64,000 nt of DNA, taken from NCBI GenBank assembly GCA_946800325.1, contig OX326958.1:59079793-59143792 (forward strand), in the 5' to 3' direction. Positions 15,262 through 28,257 of the stretch are shown one piece after another (position 1 is the first letter of the stretch; the number at the start of each line of letters is the position of its first letter). Position numbers and translations under genes: made by a program. The notes under the pieces were generated by a model that saw only the letters and a list, made by a program, of their open reading frames with translations, searched no databases and had not been told where the DNA came from. The stretch is from Luzula sylvatica. Taxonomy: Eukaryota > Streptophyta > Magnoliopsida > Poales > Juncaceae.

Positions 15262-18200
15262 CAAGATTTTAAAGCATTGAGGTGTTCAAATAACATGTTT
15301 TTAGATCATTTGTATCGTATCTTTTAGTACATAACTTTTAACCAAATTACACAAACACTAAGAAAGTTTGTTTTGCGATTCAAAACAAGATTTTAACGCT
15401 TTGAGGAGTTCAGATAAAAAGTTTTTAGATCAGGTGTATCGTATCTTTTACTACATAACTTTTTACCAAATTTCAGAAACGCTAAGAAAGTTTGTTTTTC
15501 GATTCAAAACAAGATTTTAACGCTTTGAGGAGTTCAAATAACATGTTTTTAGATAAGGTGTATCGTATCTTTTACTACATAACTTTTTACCAAATTTCAG
15601 AAACGCTAAGAAAGTTTGTTTTTCGATTCAAAACAAGATTTTAACGCTTTGAGGAGTGCAAATAACATGTTTTTATATCAGGTGTATCGTATCTTTTACT
15701 ACATAACTTTTTACCAAATTTCAGAAACACTAAGAAAGTTTGTTTTTCGTTTCAAAACAAGATTTTAACGCTTTGAGGAGTTCAAATAACGTGTTTTTAG
15801 ATCATTTGTACCGTATCTTTTACTACATAACTTTTCACCAAATTTCACAAACACTAAGAAAGTTTGTTTTTCGATTCAAAACAAGATTTTAACGCTTTGA
15901 GGTGTTCAAATAACATGTTTTTAGATCATTTGTATCGTATCTTTTAGTACGTAACTTTTCACCAAATTTCACAAACACTAAGAAATTTTGTTTTTCGATT
16001 CAAAACAAGATTTTAACGCTTTGAGGATTTCAAATAACGTGTTTCTAGATCATTTGTATCGTATCTTTTACTACATAACGTTTCACCAAATTTCACAAAC
16101 ACTAAGAAAGTTTGTTTTTCGATTCAAAACATGATTTTAACGCTTTGAGGAGTTCAAATAACGTGTTTTTAGATCATTTGTATCGTATCTTTTACTACAT
16201 AACTTTTCACCAAATTTCACAAACACTAAGAGAGTTTGTTTTTCGATTCAAAACAAGATTTTAACGCTTTGAGGTGTTCAAATAACATGTTTTTAGATCA
16301 GGTGTATCATATCTTTTACTACATAACTTTTCACCAAATTTCACAAACACTAAGAAAGTTTGTTTTTCGATTCAAAACAAGATTTTAACGCTTTGAGGAG
16401 TTCAAATAACATGTTTTCAGATCATTTGTATCATATCTTTTACTACATAACTTTTCAACAAATTTCACAAACACTAAGAAAGTTTGTTTTTCGATTCAAA
16501 ACAAGATTTTAACGCTTTGAGGAGTTCAAATAACATGTTTTTAGATCATTTGAATCGTATCTTTTACTACAAAATTTTTCACCAAATTTAACAAACACTA
16601 AGAAAGCTTGTTTTTTGATTCAAAACAAGATTTTGACGCTTTGAGGAGTTGAAATAACGTGTTTTTAGATCATTTGTATCGTATCTTTTACTACATAACT
16701 TTTCACCAAATTTCACAAACACAAAGAAAGTTTGTTTTTCGATTTCAAAACAAGATTTTAACGCTTTGAGGAGTTCAAATAACGTGTTTCTAGATCATTT
16801 GTATGGTATCTTTTAGTACATAACTTTTCACCAAATTTCACAAACACTAAGAAAGTTTGTTTTTCGATTCAAAACAAGATTTGAACGCTTTGAGGAGTTC
16901 AAATAACGTGTTTCTAGATCATTTGCATCGTATCTTTTAGTACATAACTTTTCACCAAATTTCACAAACACAAAGAAAGTTTGTTTTTCGATTCAAAACA
17001 AGATTTTAACGCTTTGAGGAGTTCAAATAACGGGTTTCTAGATCATTTGTATCGTATCTTTTACTACATAACTTTTCACCAAATTTCACAAACACTAAGA
17101 AAGTTTTTTTTTCGATTCAAAACAAGATTTTAACGCTTTGAGGAGTTCAAATAACGTGTTTTTAGATCATTTATATCGTATCTTTTACTACATAACTTTT
17201 CACCAAATTTCACAAACACCAAGAAAGTTCGTTTTTCGATTCAAAACAAGATTTTAACGCTTTGAGGTGTTCAAATAACGTGTTTTTAGATCATTTGTGT
17301 CGTATCTTTTAGTACATAACTTTTCACCAAATCTCCCAAACACTAAGAAAGTTTGTTTTTCAATTCAAAACAAACATTTAACGCTTTGATGAGTTCAAAT
17401 AACGAGTTTTTAGATCATTTGTATCGTATCTTTTAGTACATAAGTTTTCACCAAATTTCACAAACACTAAGAAAGTTTGTTTTTCGATTCAAAACAAGAT
17501 TTTAAAGCATTGAGGAGTTCAAATAACATGTTTTTAGATCAGGTGTATCTTATCTTTTACTACATAACTTTTCACCAAATTTCACAAACACTAAGAAAGT
17601 TTGTTTTTCGATTCAAAACAAGATTTTAACGCTTTGAGGAGTTCAAATAACGTGTTTTTAGATCATTTGTATCGTATCTTTTACTACAAAACTTTTCACC
17701 AAATTTCACAAACACTAGGAAAGCTTGTTTTTCGATTCAAAACAAGATTTTAACGCTTTGAGGAGTTCAAATAACGTGTTTTTAGATCATTTGTATTGTA
17801 TCTTTTACTACATAACTTTTCACCAAATTTCACAAACACTAAGAAAGTTTGTTTTTCAATTTCAAAACAGGATTTTAACGCTTTGAGAAGTTCAAATAAC
17901 GTGTTTTTAGATCATTTGTATCGTATCTTTTAGTACATAACTTTTCACCAAATTTTACAAACACTAAGAAAGTTTGTTTTTCGATTCAAAACAAGATTTT
18001 AAAGCATTGAGGTGTTCAAATAACATGTTTTTAGATCATTTGTATCGTATCTTTTAGTACATAACTTTTAACCAAATTACACAAACACTAAGAAAGTTTG
18101 TTTTTCGATTCAAAACAAGATTTTAACGCTTTGAGGAGTTCAGATAAAAAGTTTTTAGATCAGGTGTATCGTATCTTTTACTACATAACTTTTTAACAAA

Positions 18201-18610
18201 TTTCAGAAACGCTAAGAAAGTTTGTTTTTCGATTCAAAACAAGATTTTAACGCTTTGAGGAGTTCATATAACATGTTTTTAGATCAGGTGTATCGTATCT
18301 TTTACTACATAACTTTTTACCAAATTTCAGAAACGCTAAGAAAGTTTGTTTTTCGATTCAAAACAAGATTTTAACGCTTTGAGGAGTTCAAATAACATGT
18401 TTTTAGATCAGGTGTATCGTATCTTTTACTACATAACTTTTTACCAAATTTCAGAAACACTAAGAAAGTTTGTTTTTCGATTCAAAACAAGATTTTAACG
18501 CTTTGAGGAGTTCAAATAACGTGTTTTTGGATCATTTGTATCGTATCTTTTACTACATAACTTTTCACCAAATTTCACAAACACTAAGAAAGTTTGTTTT
18601 TCGATTCAAA

Positions 18611-18691
18611 ACAAGATTGTATCGTATCTTTTAGTACGTAACTTTTCACCAAATTTCACAAACACTAAGAAATTTTGTTTTTCGATTCAAA
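18611..18691 (+). repeat. Truncated 81-bp satellite monomer, copy 1
   Basis: ACAAGATT is joined directly to GTATCGTATC. Forty-three bases of a normal unit are missing, from the TTAACGC side through the CATTT before GTATCG. Short ATT microhomology at both sides of the lost segment suggests a simple internal deletion. Confidence 0.9.
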
Positions 18692-20552
18692 ACAAGATTT
18701 TAACACTTTGAGGATTTCAAATAACGTGTTTCTAGATCATTTGTATCGTATCTTTTACTACATAACGTTTCACCAAATTTCACAAACACTAAGAAAGTTT
18801 GTTTTTCGATTCAAAACATGATTTTAACGCTTTGAGGAGTTCAAATAACGTGTTTTTAGATCATTTGTATCGTATCTTTTACTACATAACTTTTCACCAA
18901 ATTTCACAAACACTAAGAGAGTTTGTTTTTCGATTCAAAACAAGATTTTAACGCTTTGAGGTGTTCAAATAACATGTTTTTAGATCAGGTGTATCGTATC
19001 TTTTACTACATAACTTTTCACCCAATTTCACAAACACTAAGAAAGTTTGTTTTTCGATTCAAAACAAGATTTTAACGCTTTGAGGAGTTCAAATAACATG
19101 TTTTTAGATCATTTGTATCATATCTTTTACTACATAACTTTTCAGCAAATTTCACAAACACTAAGAAAGTTTGTTTTCCGATTCAAAACAAGATTTTAAC
19201 GCTTTGAGGAGTTCAAATAACATGTTTTTAGATCATTTGTATCGTATCTTTTACTACAAAACTTTTCACCAAATTTCACAAACACTAAGAAAACTTGTTT
19301 TTTGATTCAAAACAAGATTTTGACGCTTTGAGGAGTTCAAATAACGTGTTTTTAGATCATTTGTATCGTATCTTTTACTACATAACTTTTCACCAAATTT
19401 CACAAACACTAAGAAAGTTTGTTTTTCGATTTCAAAACAAGATTTTAACGCTTTGAGGAGTTCAAATAACGTGTTTCTAGATCATTTGTATGGTATCTTT
19501 TAGTACTTAACTTTTCACCAAATTTCACAAACACTAAGAAAGTTTGTTTTTCGATTCAAAACAAGATTTGAACGCTTTGAGGAGTTCAAATAACGTGTTT
19601 CTAGATCATTTGCATCGTATCTTTTAGTACATAACTTTTCACCAAATTTCACAAACACAAAGAAAGTTTGTTTTTCGATTCAAAACAAGATTTTAACGCT
19701 TTGAGGAGTTCAAATAACGGGTTTCTAAATCATTTGTATCGTATCTTTTACTACATAACTTTTCACCAAATTTCACAAACACTAAGAAAGTTTTTTTTTC
19801 GATTCAAAACAAGATTTTAACGCTTTGAGGAGTTCAAATAACGTGTTTTTAGATCATTTATATCGTATCTTTTACTACATAACTTTTCTCCAAATTTCAC
19901 AAACACCAAGAAAGTTTGTTTTTCGATTCAAAACAAGATTTTAAAGCATTGAGGTGTTCAAATAACATGTTTTTAGATCATTTGTATCGTATCTTTTAGT
20001 ACATAACTTTTAACCAAATTACACAAACACTAAGAAAGTTTGTTTTTCGATTCAAAACAAGATTTTAACGCTTTGAGGAGTTCAGATAAAAAGTTTTTAG
20101 ATCAGGTGTATCGTATCTTTTACTACATAACTTTTTACCAAATTTCAGAAATGCTAAGAAAGTTTGTTTTTCGATTCAAAACAAGATTTTAACGCTTTGA
20201 GGAGTTCAAATAACATGTTTTTAGATCAGGTGTATCGTATCTTTTACTACATAACTTTTTACCAAATTTCAGAAACGCTAAGAAAGTTTGTTTTTCGATT
20301 CAAAACAAGATTTTAACGCTTTGAGGAGTTCAAATAACATGTTTTTAGATCAGGTGTATCGTATCTTTTACTACATAACTTTTTACCAAATTTCAGAAAC
20401 ACTAAGAAAGTTTGTTTTTCGATTCAAAACAAGATTTTAACGCTTTGAGGAGTTCAAATAACGTGTTTTTGGATCATTTGTATCGTATCTTTTACTACAT
20501 AACTTTTCACCAAATTTCACAAACACTAAGAAAGTTTGTTTTTCGATTCAAA

Positions 20553-20633
20553 ACAAGATTGTATCGTATCTTTTAGTACGTAACTTTTCACCAAATTTCA
20601 CAAACACTAAGAAATTTTGTTTTTCGATTCAAA
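20553..20633 (+). repeat. Truncated 81-bp satellite monomer, copy 2
   Basis: The junction and length are the same as in the unit at 18611, and it lies 1942 bp downstream. That distance fits 15 full units plus one truncated unit. The shared breakpoint marks the two surrounding segments as copies of one ancestral HOR unit. Confidence 0.9.
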
Positions 20634-23600
20634 ACAAGATTTTAACGCATTGAGGATTTCAAATAACGTGTTTCTAGATCATTTGTATCGTATCTTTTAC
20701 TACATAACGTTTCACCAAATTTCACAAACACTAAGAAAGTTTGTTTTTCGATTCAAAACATGATTTCAACGCTTTGGGGAGTTCAAATAACGTGTTTTTA
20801 GATCATTTGTATCGTATCTTTTACTACATAACTTTTCACCAAATTTCACAAACACTAAGAGAGTTTGTTTTTCGATTCAAAACAAGATTTTAACGCTTTG
20901 AGGTGTTCAAATAACATGTTTTTAGATCAGGTGTATCGTATCTTTTACTACATAACTTTTCACCAAATTTCACAAACACTAAGAAAGTTTGTTTTTCGAT
21001 TCAAAACAAGATTTTAACGCTTTGAGGAGTTCAAATAACATGTTTTTAGATCATTTGTATCATATCTTTTACTACATAACTTTTCAGCAAATTTCACAAA
21101 CACTAAGAAAGTTTGTTTTTCGATTCAAAACAAGATTTTAACGCTTTGAGGAGTTCAAATAACGTGTTTTTAGATCATTTGTATCGTATCTTTTACTACA
21201 AAACTTTTCACCAAATTTCACAAACACTAAGAAAGCTTGTTTTTCGATTCAAAACAAGATTTTTACGCTTTGAGGAGTTCAAATAACGTGTTTTTAGATC
21301 ATTTGTATCGTATCTTTTACTACATAACTTTTCACCAAATTTCACAAACACTAAGAAAGTTGGTTTTTCGATTTCAAAACAAGATTTTAACGTTTTGAGG
21401 AGTTCAAATAACGTGTTTTTAGATCATTTGTATCGTATATTTTAGTACATAACTTTTCACCAAATATCACAAAAACTAAGAAAGTTTGTTTTTCGATTCA
21501 AAACAAGATTTTAAAGCTTTGAGGAGTTCAAATAACGTGTTTCTAGATCATTTGTTTCGTATCTTTTACTACATAACTTTTCACCAAATTTCACAAACAC
21601 TAAGAAAGTTTGTTTTTCGATTGGAAACAAGATTTTAACGCTTTGATGAGTTCAAATAACGGTTTCTAGATCATTTGTATGGTATCTTTTAGTACATAAC
21701 TTTTCACCAAATTTCACAAACACTAAGAAAGTTTGTTTTCCTATTCAAAACAAGATTTGAACGCTTTGAGGAGTTCAAATAACGTGTTTCTAGATCATTT
21801 GCATCGTATCTTTTAGTACATAACTTTTCACCAAATTTCACACACACAAAGAAAGTTTGTTTTTCGATTCAAAACAAGATTTTAACGCTTTGAGGAGTTC
21901 AAATAACGGGTTTCTAGATCATTTGTATCGTATCTTTTACTACATAACTTTTCACCAAATTTCACAAACACTAAGAAAGTTTTTTTTTCGATTCAAAACA
22001 AGATTTTAACGCTTTGAGGAGTTCAAATAACGTGTTTTTAGATCATTTATATCGTATCTTTTACTACATAACTTTTCACCAAATTTCACAAACACTAAGA
22101 AAGTTTGTTTTTCGATTCAAAACAAGATTTTAATGCTTTGAGGAGTTCAGATAAAAAGTTTTTAGATCAGGTGTATCGTATCTTTTACTACATAACTTTT
22201 TACCAAATTTCAGAAACACTAAGAAAGTTTGTTTTTCGATTCAAAACAAGATTTTAACGCTTTGAGGAGTTCAAATAACGTGTTTTTAGATCATTTGTAT
22301 CGTATCTTTTACTACATAACTTTTCACCAAATTTCACAAACACTAAGAAAGTTTGTTTTTCGATTCAAAACAAGATTTTAACGCTTTGAGGAGTTCAAAT
22401 AACGGGTTTCTAGATCATTTGTATCGTATCTTTTACTACATAACTTTTCACCAAATTTCACAAACACTAAAAAAGTTTTTTTTTTCGATTCAGAACAAGA
22501 TTTTAACGCTTTGAGGAGTTCAAATAACGGGTTTCTAGATCATATGTATCGTATCTTTTACTACATAACTTTTCACCAAATTACACAAACACTAAGAAAG
22601 TTTGTTTTTCGATTCAAAACAAGATTTTAACGCTTTGAGGAGTTCAGATAAAAAGTTTTTAGATCAGGTGTATCATATCTTTTACTACATAACTTTTTAC
22701 CAAATTTCAGAAACGCTAAGAAAGTTTGTTTTTCGATTCAAAACAAGATTTTAACGCTTTGAGGAGTTCAAATAACATGTTTTTAGATCAGGTGTATCGT
22801 ATCTTTTACTACATAACTTTTTACCAAATTTCAGAAACGCTAAGAAAGTTTGTTTTTCGATTCAAAACAAGATTTTAACGCTTTGAGAAGTTCAAATAAC
22901 ACGTTTTTAGATCAGGTGTATCGTATCTTTTACTACATAACTTTTTACCAAATTTCAGAAACACTAAGAAAGTTTGTTTTTCGATTCAAAACAAGATTTT
23001 AACGCTTTGAGGAGTTCAAATAACGTGTTTTTAGATCATTTGTATCGTATCTTTTACTACATAACTTTTCACCAAATTTCACAAACACTAAGAAAGTTTC
23101 TTTTTCGATTCAAAACAAGATTTTAACGCTTTGAGGTGTTCAAATAACATGTTTTTAGATCATTTGTATCGTATCTTTTATTACGTAACTTTTCACCAAA
23201 TTTCACAAACACTAAGAAATTTTGTTTTTCGATTCAAAACAAGATTTTAACGCTTTGAGGATTTCAAATAACGTGTTTCTAGATCATTTGTATCGTATCT
23301 TTTACTACATAACATTTCACCAAATTTCACAAACACTAAGAAAGTTTGTTTTTCGATTCAAAACATGATTTTAACGCTTTGAGGAGTTCAAATAACGTGT
23401 TTTTAGATCATTTGTATCGTATCTTTTACTACATAACTTTTCACCAAATTTCACAAACACTAAGAGAGTTTGTTTTTCGATTCAAAACAAGATTTTAACG
23501 CTTTGAGGTGTTCAAATAACATGTTTTTAGATCAGGTGTATCGTATCTTTTACTACATAACTTTTCACCAAATTTCACAAACACTAAGAAAGTTTGTTTT

Positions 23601-24410
23601 TCGATTTCAAAACAAGATTTTAACGCTTTGAGGAGTTCAAATAACGTGTTTTTAGATCATTTGTATCGTATATTTTAGTACATAACTTTTCACCAAATAT
23701 CACAAAAACTAAGAAAGTTTGTTTTTCGATTCAAAACAAGATTTTAAAGCTTTGAGGAGTTAAAATAACATGTTTTTAGATCATTTGTATCGTATCTTTT
23801 AGTACATAACTTTTCACCAAATTTCACAAACACTAAGAATGTGTGTTTTTCGATTCAAAACAAGATTTTAACGCTTTGAGGAGTTCAAATAACGTGTTTC
23901 TAGATCATTTGTATCGCATCTTTTACTACATAACTTTTCACCAAATTTCACAAACACAAAGAAAGTTTTTTTTTCGATTCAAAACAAGATTTTAACGCTT
24001 TGAGGAGTTCAAATAACGTGTTTTTAGATCATTTATATCGTATCTTTTACTACATAACTTTTCACCAAATTTCACAAACACCAAGAAAGTTTGTTTTTCG
24101 ATTCAAAACAAGATTTTAACGCTTTGAGGTGTTCAAATAACATGTTTTTAGATCATTTGTGTCGTATCTTTTAGTACATAACTTTTCCCCAAATTTCACA
24201 AACACTTAGAAAGTTTGTTTTTCAATTCAAAACAAACTTTTAACGCTTTGAGGAGTTCAAATAACGTGTTTTTAGATCATTTGTATCGTATCTTTTAGTA
24301 CATAACTTTTCACCAAATTTCACAAACACTAAGAAAGTTTGTTTTTCGATTCAAAACAAGATTTTAAAGCTTTGAGGAGTTCAAATAACGTGTGTCTAGA
24401 TCATTTGTTT

Positions 24411-27400
24411 CGTATCTTTTACTACATAACTTTTCACCAAATTTCACAAACACTAAGAAAGTTTGTTTTTCGATTCGAAACAAGATTTTAACGCTTTGAA
24501 GAGTTCAAATAACGGTTTCTAGATCATTTGTATGGTATCTTTTAGTACATAACTTTTCACCAAATTTCACAAACACTAAGAAAGTTTGTTTTTCGATTCC
24601 AAACAAGATTTGAACGCTTTGAGGAGTTCAAATAACGTGTTTCTAGATCATTTGCATCGTATCTTTTAGTACATAACTTTTCACCAAATTTCACAAACAC
24701 TAAGAAAGTTTGTTTTTCGATTCAAAACATGATTTTAACGCTTTGAGGAGTTCAAATAACGGCTTTCTAGATCATTTGTATCGTATCTTTTACTACATAA
24801 CTTTTCACCAAATTTCACAAACACTAAGAAAGTTTGTTTTTCGATTCAAAACAAGATTTTAACGCTTTGAGGAGTTCAAATAACGTGTTTTTAGATCATT
24901 TATATCGTATCTTTTACCACATAACTTTTCACCAAATTTCACAAACACCAAGAAAGTTTGTTTTTCGATTCAAAACAAGATTTTAACGCTTTGAGGTGTT
25001 CAAATAACGTGTTTTTAGATCATTTGTGTCGTTTCTTTTAGTACATAACTTTTCACCAAATCTCCCAAACACTAAGAAAGTTTGTTTTTCAATTCAAAAC
25101 AAACTTTTAACGCTTTGAGGAGTTCAAATGACGTGTTTTTAGATCATTTATATCGTATCTTTTAGTACATAAGTTTTCACCAAATTTCACAAACACTAAG
25201 AAAGTTTGTTTTTCGATTCAAAACAAGATTTTAAAGCTTTGAGGAGTTCAAATAACATGTTTATAGATCAGGTGTATCGTATCTTTTACTACATAACTTT
25301 TCACCAAATTTCACAAACACTAAGATAGTTTATTTTTCGATTCAAAACAAGATTTTAACGCTTTGAGGAGTTCAAATAACGTGTTTTTAGATCATTTGTA
25401 TCGTATCTTTTACTACAAAACTTTTCACCAAATTTCACAAACACTAAGAAAGCTTGTTTTTCGATTCAAAACAAGATTTTAACGCTTTGAGGAGTTCAAA
25501 TAACGTGTTTTTAGATCATTTGTATCGTATCTTTTACTACATAACTTTTCACCAAATTTCACAAACACTAAGAAAGTTTGTTTTTCGATTTCAAAACAAG
25601 ATTTTAACGCTTTGAGGAGTTCAGATAACAAGTTTTTAGATCAGGTGTATCGTATCTTTTACTACATAACTTTTTACCAAATTTCAGAAACGCCAAGAAA
25701 GTTTGTTTTTCGACTCAAAACAAGATTTTAACTCTTTGAGGAGTGCAAATAACATGTTTTTAGATCAGGTGTATCGTATCTTTTACTACATAATTTTTTA
25801 TCAAATTTCAGAAACACTAAGAAAGTTTGTTTTTCGATTCAAAACAAGATTTTAACGCTTTGATGAGTTCAAATAACGTGTTTTTAGATCATTTGTATCG
25901 TATCTTTTACTACATAACTTTTCACCAAATTTCACAAACACTAAGAAAGTTTGTTTTTCGATTCAAAACAAGATTTTAACGCTTTGAGGTGTTCAAATAA
26001 CATGTTTTTAGATCATTTGTATCGTATCTTTTAGTACATAACTTTTCACCAAATTTCACAAACAATAAGAAATTTTGTTTTTCGATTCAAAACAAGATTT
26101 TAACGCTTTGAGGAGTTCAAATAACGTGTTTCTAGATCATTTGTATCGTATCTTTTACTACATAACTTTTCACCAAATTTCACAACCACTAAGAAAGTTT
26201 TTTTTCGATTCAAAACAAGATTTTAACGCTTTGAGGAGTTCAAATAACGTGTTTTTAGATCATTTATATCGTATCTTTTACTACATAACTTTTCACCAAA
26301 CTTCACAAACACCAAGAAAGTTTGTTTTTCGATTCAAAACAAGATTTTAACGCTTTGAGGTGTTCAAATAACGTGTTTTTAGATCATTTGTGTCGTATCT
26401 TTTAGTACATAACTTTTCACCAAATCTCCCAAACACTAAGAAAGTTTGTTTTTCAATTCAAAACAAACATTTAACGCTTTGAGGAGTTCAAATAACGTGT
26501 TTTTAGATCATTTGTATCGTATCTTTTAGTACATAAGTTTTCAACAAATTTCACAAACACTAAGAAAGTTTGTTTTTCGATTCAAAACAAGATTTTAAAG
26601 CATTGAAGGAGTTCAAATAACATGTTTTTAGATCAGGTGTATCGTATCTTTTACTACATAACTTTTCACCAAATTTCACAAACACTAAGAAAGTTTGTTT
26701 TTCGATTCAAAACAAGATTTTAACGCTTTGAGGAGTTCAAATAACGTGTTTTTACATCATTTGTATCGTATCTTTTACTACAAAACTTTTCACCAATTTT
26801 CAGAAACACTAAGAAAGCTTGTTTTTCGATTCATAACAAGATTTTTAACACTCTGAGGAGTTCAAATAACGTGTTTTTAGATCATTTGTATCGTATCTTT
26901 TACTACATAATTTTTCACCAAATTTCACAAACACTAAAAAAGTTTGTTTTTCGATTTCAAAACAAGATTTTAACGCTTTGAGGAGTTCAAATAACGTGTT
27001 TTTAGATCATTTGTATCATATCTTTTAGTACATAACTTTTCACCAAATTTTACAAACACTAAGAATGTTTGTTTTTCGATTCAAAACAAGATTTTAAAGC
27101 ATTGAGGTGTTCAAATAACATGTTTTTAGATCATTTGTATCGTATCTTTTAGTACATAACTTTGCACCAAATTACACAAACACTAAGAAAGTTTGTTTTT
27201 CGATTCAAAACAAGATTTTAACGCTTTGAGGAGTTCAGATAACAAGTTTTTAGATCAGGTGTATCGTATCTTTTACTACATAACTTTTTACCAAATTTAA
27301 AAAATGCTAAGAAAGTTTGTTTTTCGATTCAAAACAAGATTTTAACGCTTTGAGGAGTTCAAATAACACGTTTTTAGATCAGGTGTATCGTATCTTTTAC

Positions 27401-28257
27401 TACATAACTTTTTACCAAATTTCAGAAACACTATGAAAGTTCGTTTTTCGATTCAAAACAAGATTTTAACGCTTTGAGGAGTTCAAATAACGTGTTTTTA
27501 GATCATTTGTATCATATCTTTTAGTACATAACTTTTCACCAAATTTTACAAACACTAAGAATGTTTGTTTTTCGATTCAAAACAAGATTTTAAAGCATTG
27601 AGGTGTTCAAATAACATGTTTTTAGATCATTTGTATCGTATCTTTTAGTACATAACTTTTCACCAAATTACTCAAACACTAAGAAAGTTTGTTTTTCGAT
27701 TTCAAAACAAGATTTTAACGCTTTGAGGAGTTCAGATAACAAGTTTTTAGATCAGGTGTATCGTATCTTTTACTACATAACTTTTTACCAAATTTCAGAA
27801 ACGCTAAGAAAGTTTGTTTTTCGATTCAAAACAAGATTTTAACGCTTTGAGGAGTGCAAATAACCTGTTTTTAGATCAGGTGTATCGTATCTTTTACTAC
27901 ATAACTTTTTATCAAATTTCAGAAACACTAAGAAAGTTTGTTTTTCGATTCAAAACAAGATTTTAACGCTTTGATGAGTTCAAATAACGTGTTTTTAGAT
28001 CATTTGTATCGTATCTTTTACTACATAACTTTTCACCAAATTTCACAAACACTAAGAAAGTTTGTTTTTCGATTCAAAACAAGATTTTAACGCTTTGAGG
28101 TGTTCAAATAACATGTTTTTAGATCATTTGTATCGTATCTTTTAGTACATAACTTTTCACCAAATTTCACAAACAATAAGAAATTTTGTTTTTCGATTCA
28201 AAACAAGATTTTAACGCTTTGAGGAGTTCAAATAACGTGTTTCTAGATCATTTGTAT
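24411..28257 (+). repeat. 31-monomer HOR block, copy 1 (3847 bp)
   Basis: It matches the following block at a constant offset of 3847 bp. Markers include GGCTTTCTAG (24761 and 28608), the GGTTTCTAG two-base-deletion monomer, ATGACGTG units, the CACAACCACTAAG unit with shortened T-run (near 26184 and 30031), AGCATTGAAGGAG and the CTCTGAGGAG unit. The start is placed where the preceding variant (TTTGTTTCG against TTTGTATCG) stops matching. Confidence 0.85.

Larger units (their letters stand above)
15262..24410 (+). repeat. Mixed HOR region with about 16-monomer spacing
   Basis: Continuous satellite whose monomer order resembles P and Q at first and then changes. Landmarks such as the GGGTTTCTA monomer (near 17035 and 19730) and the TTTGCATCG monomer recur. 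An 81-bp truncated unit occurs at 18611 and 20553. From about 21.5 to 24.4 kb the order of variant types is irregular and no single period explains it, which suggests layered unequal exchanges. Nothing other than satellite was seen here. Confidence 0.7.

Noticed and set aside
26075..26350. 91-codon open frame, repeated at 29922
   Set aside because: Satellite translation kept in frame by a 123-bp unit with a shortened T-run. It has no start context or upstream signals, and its repeats are the 31-mer copies.
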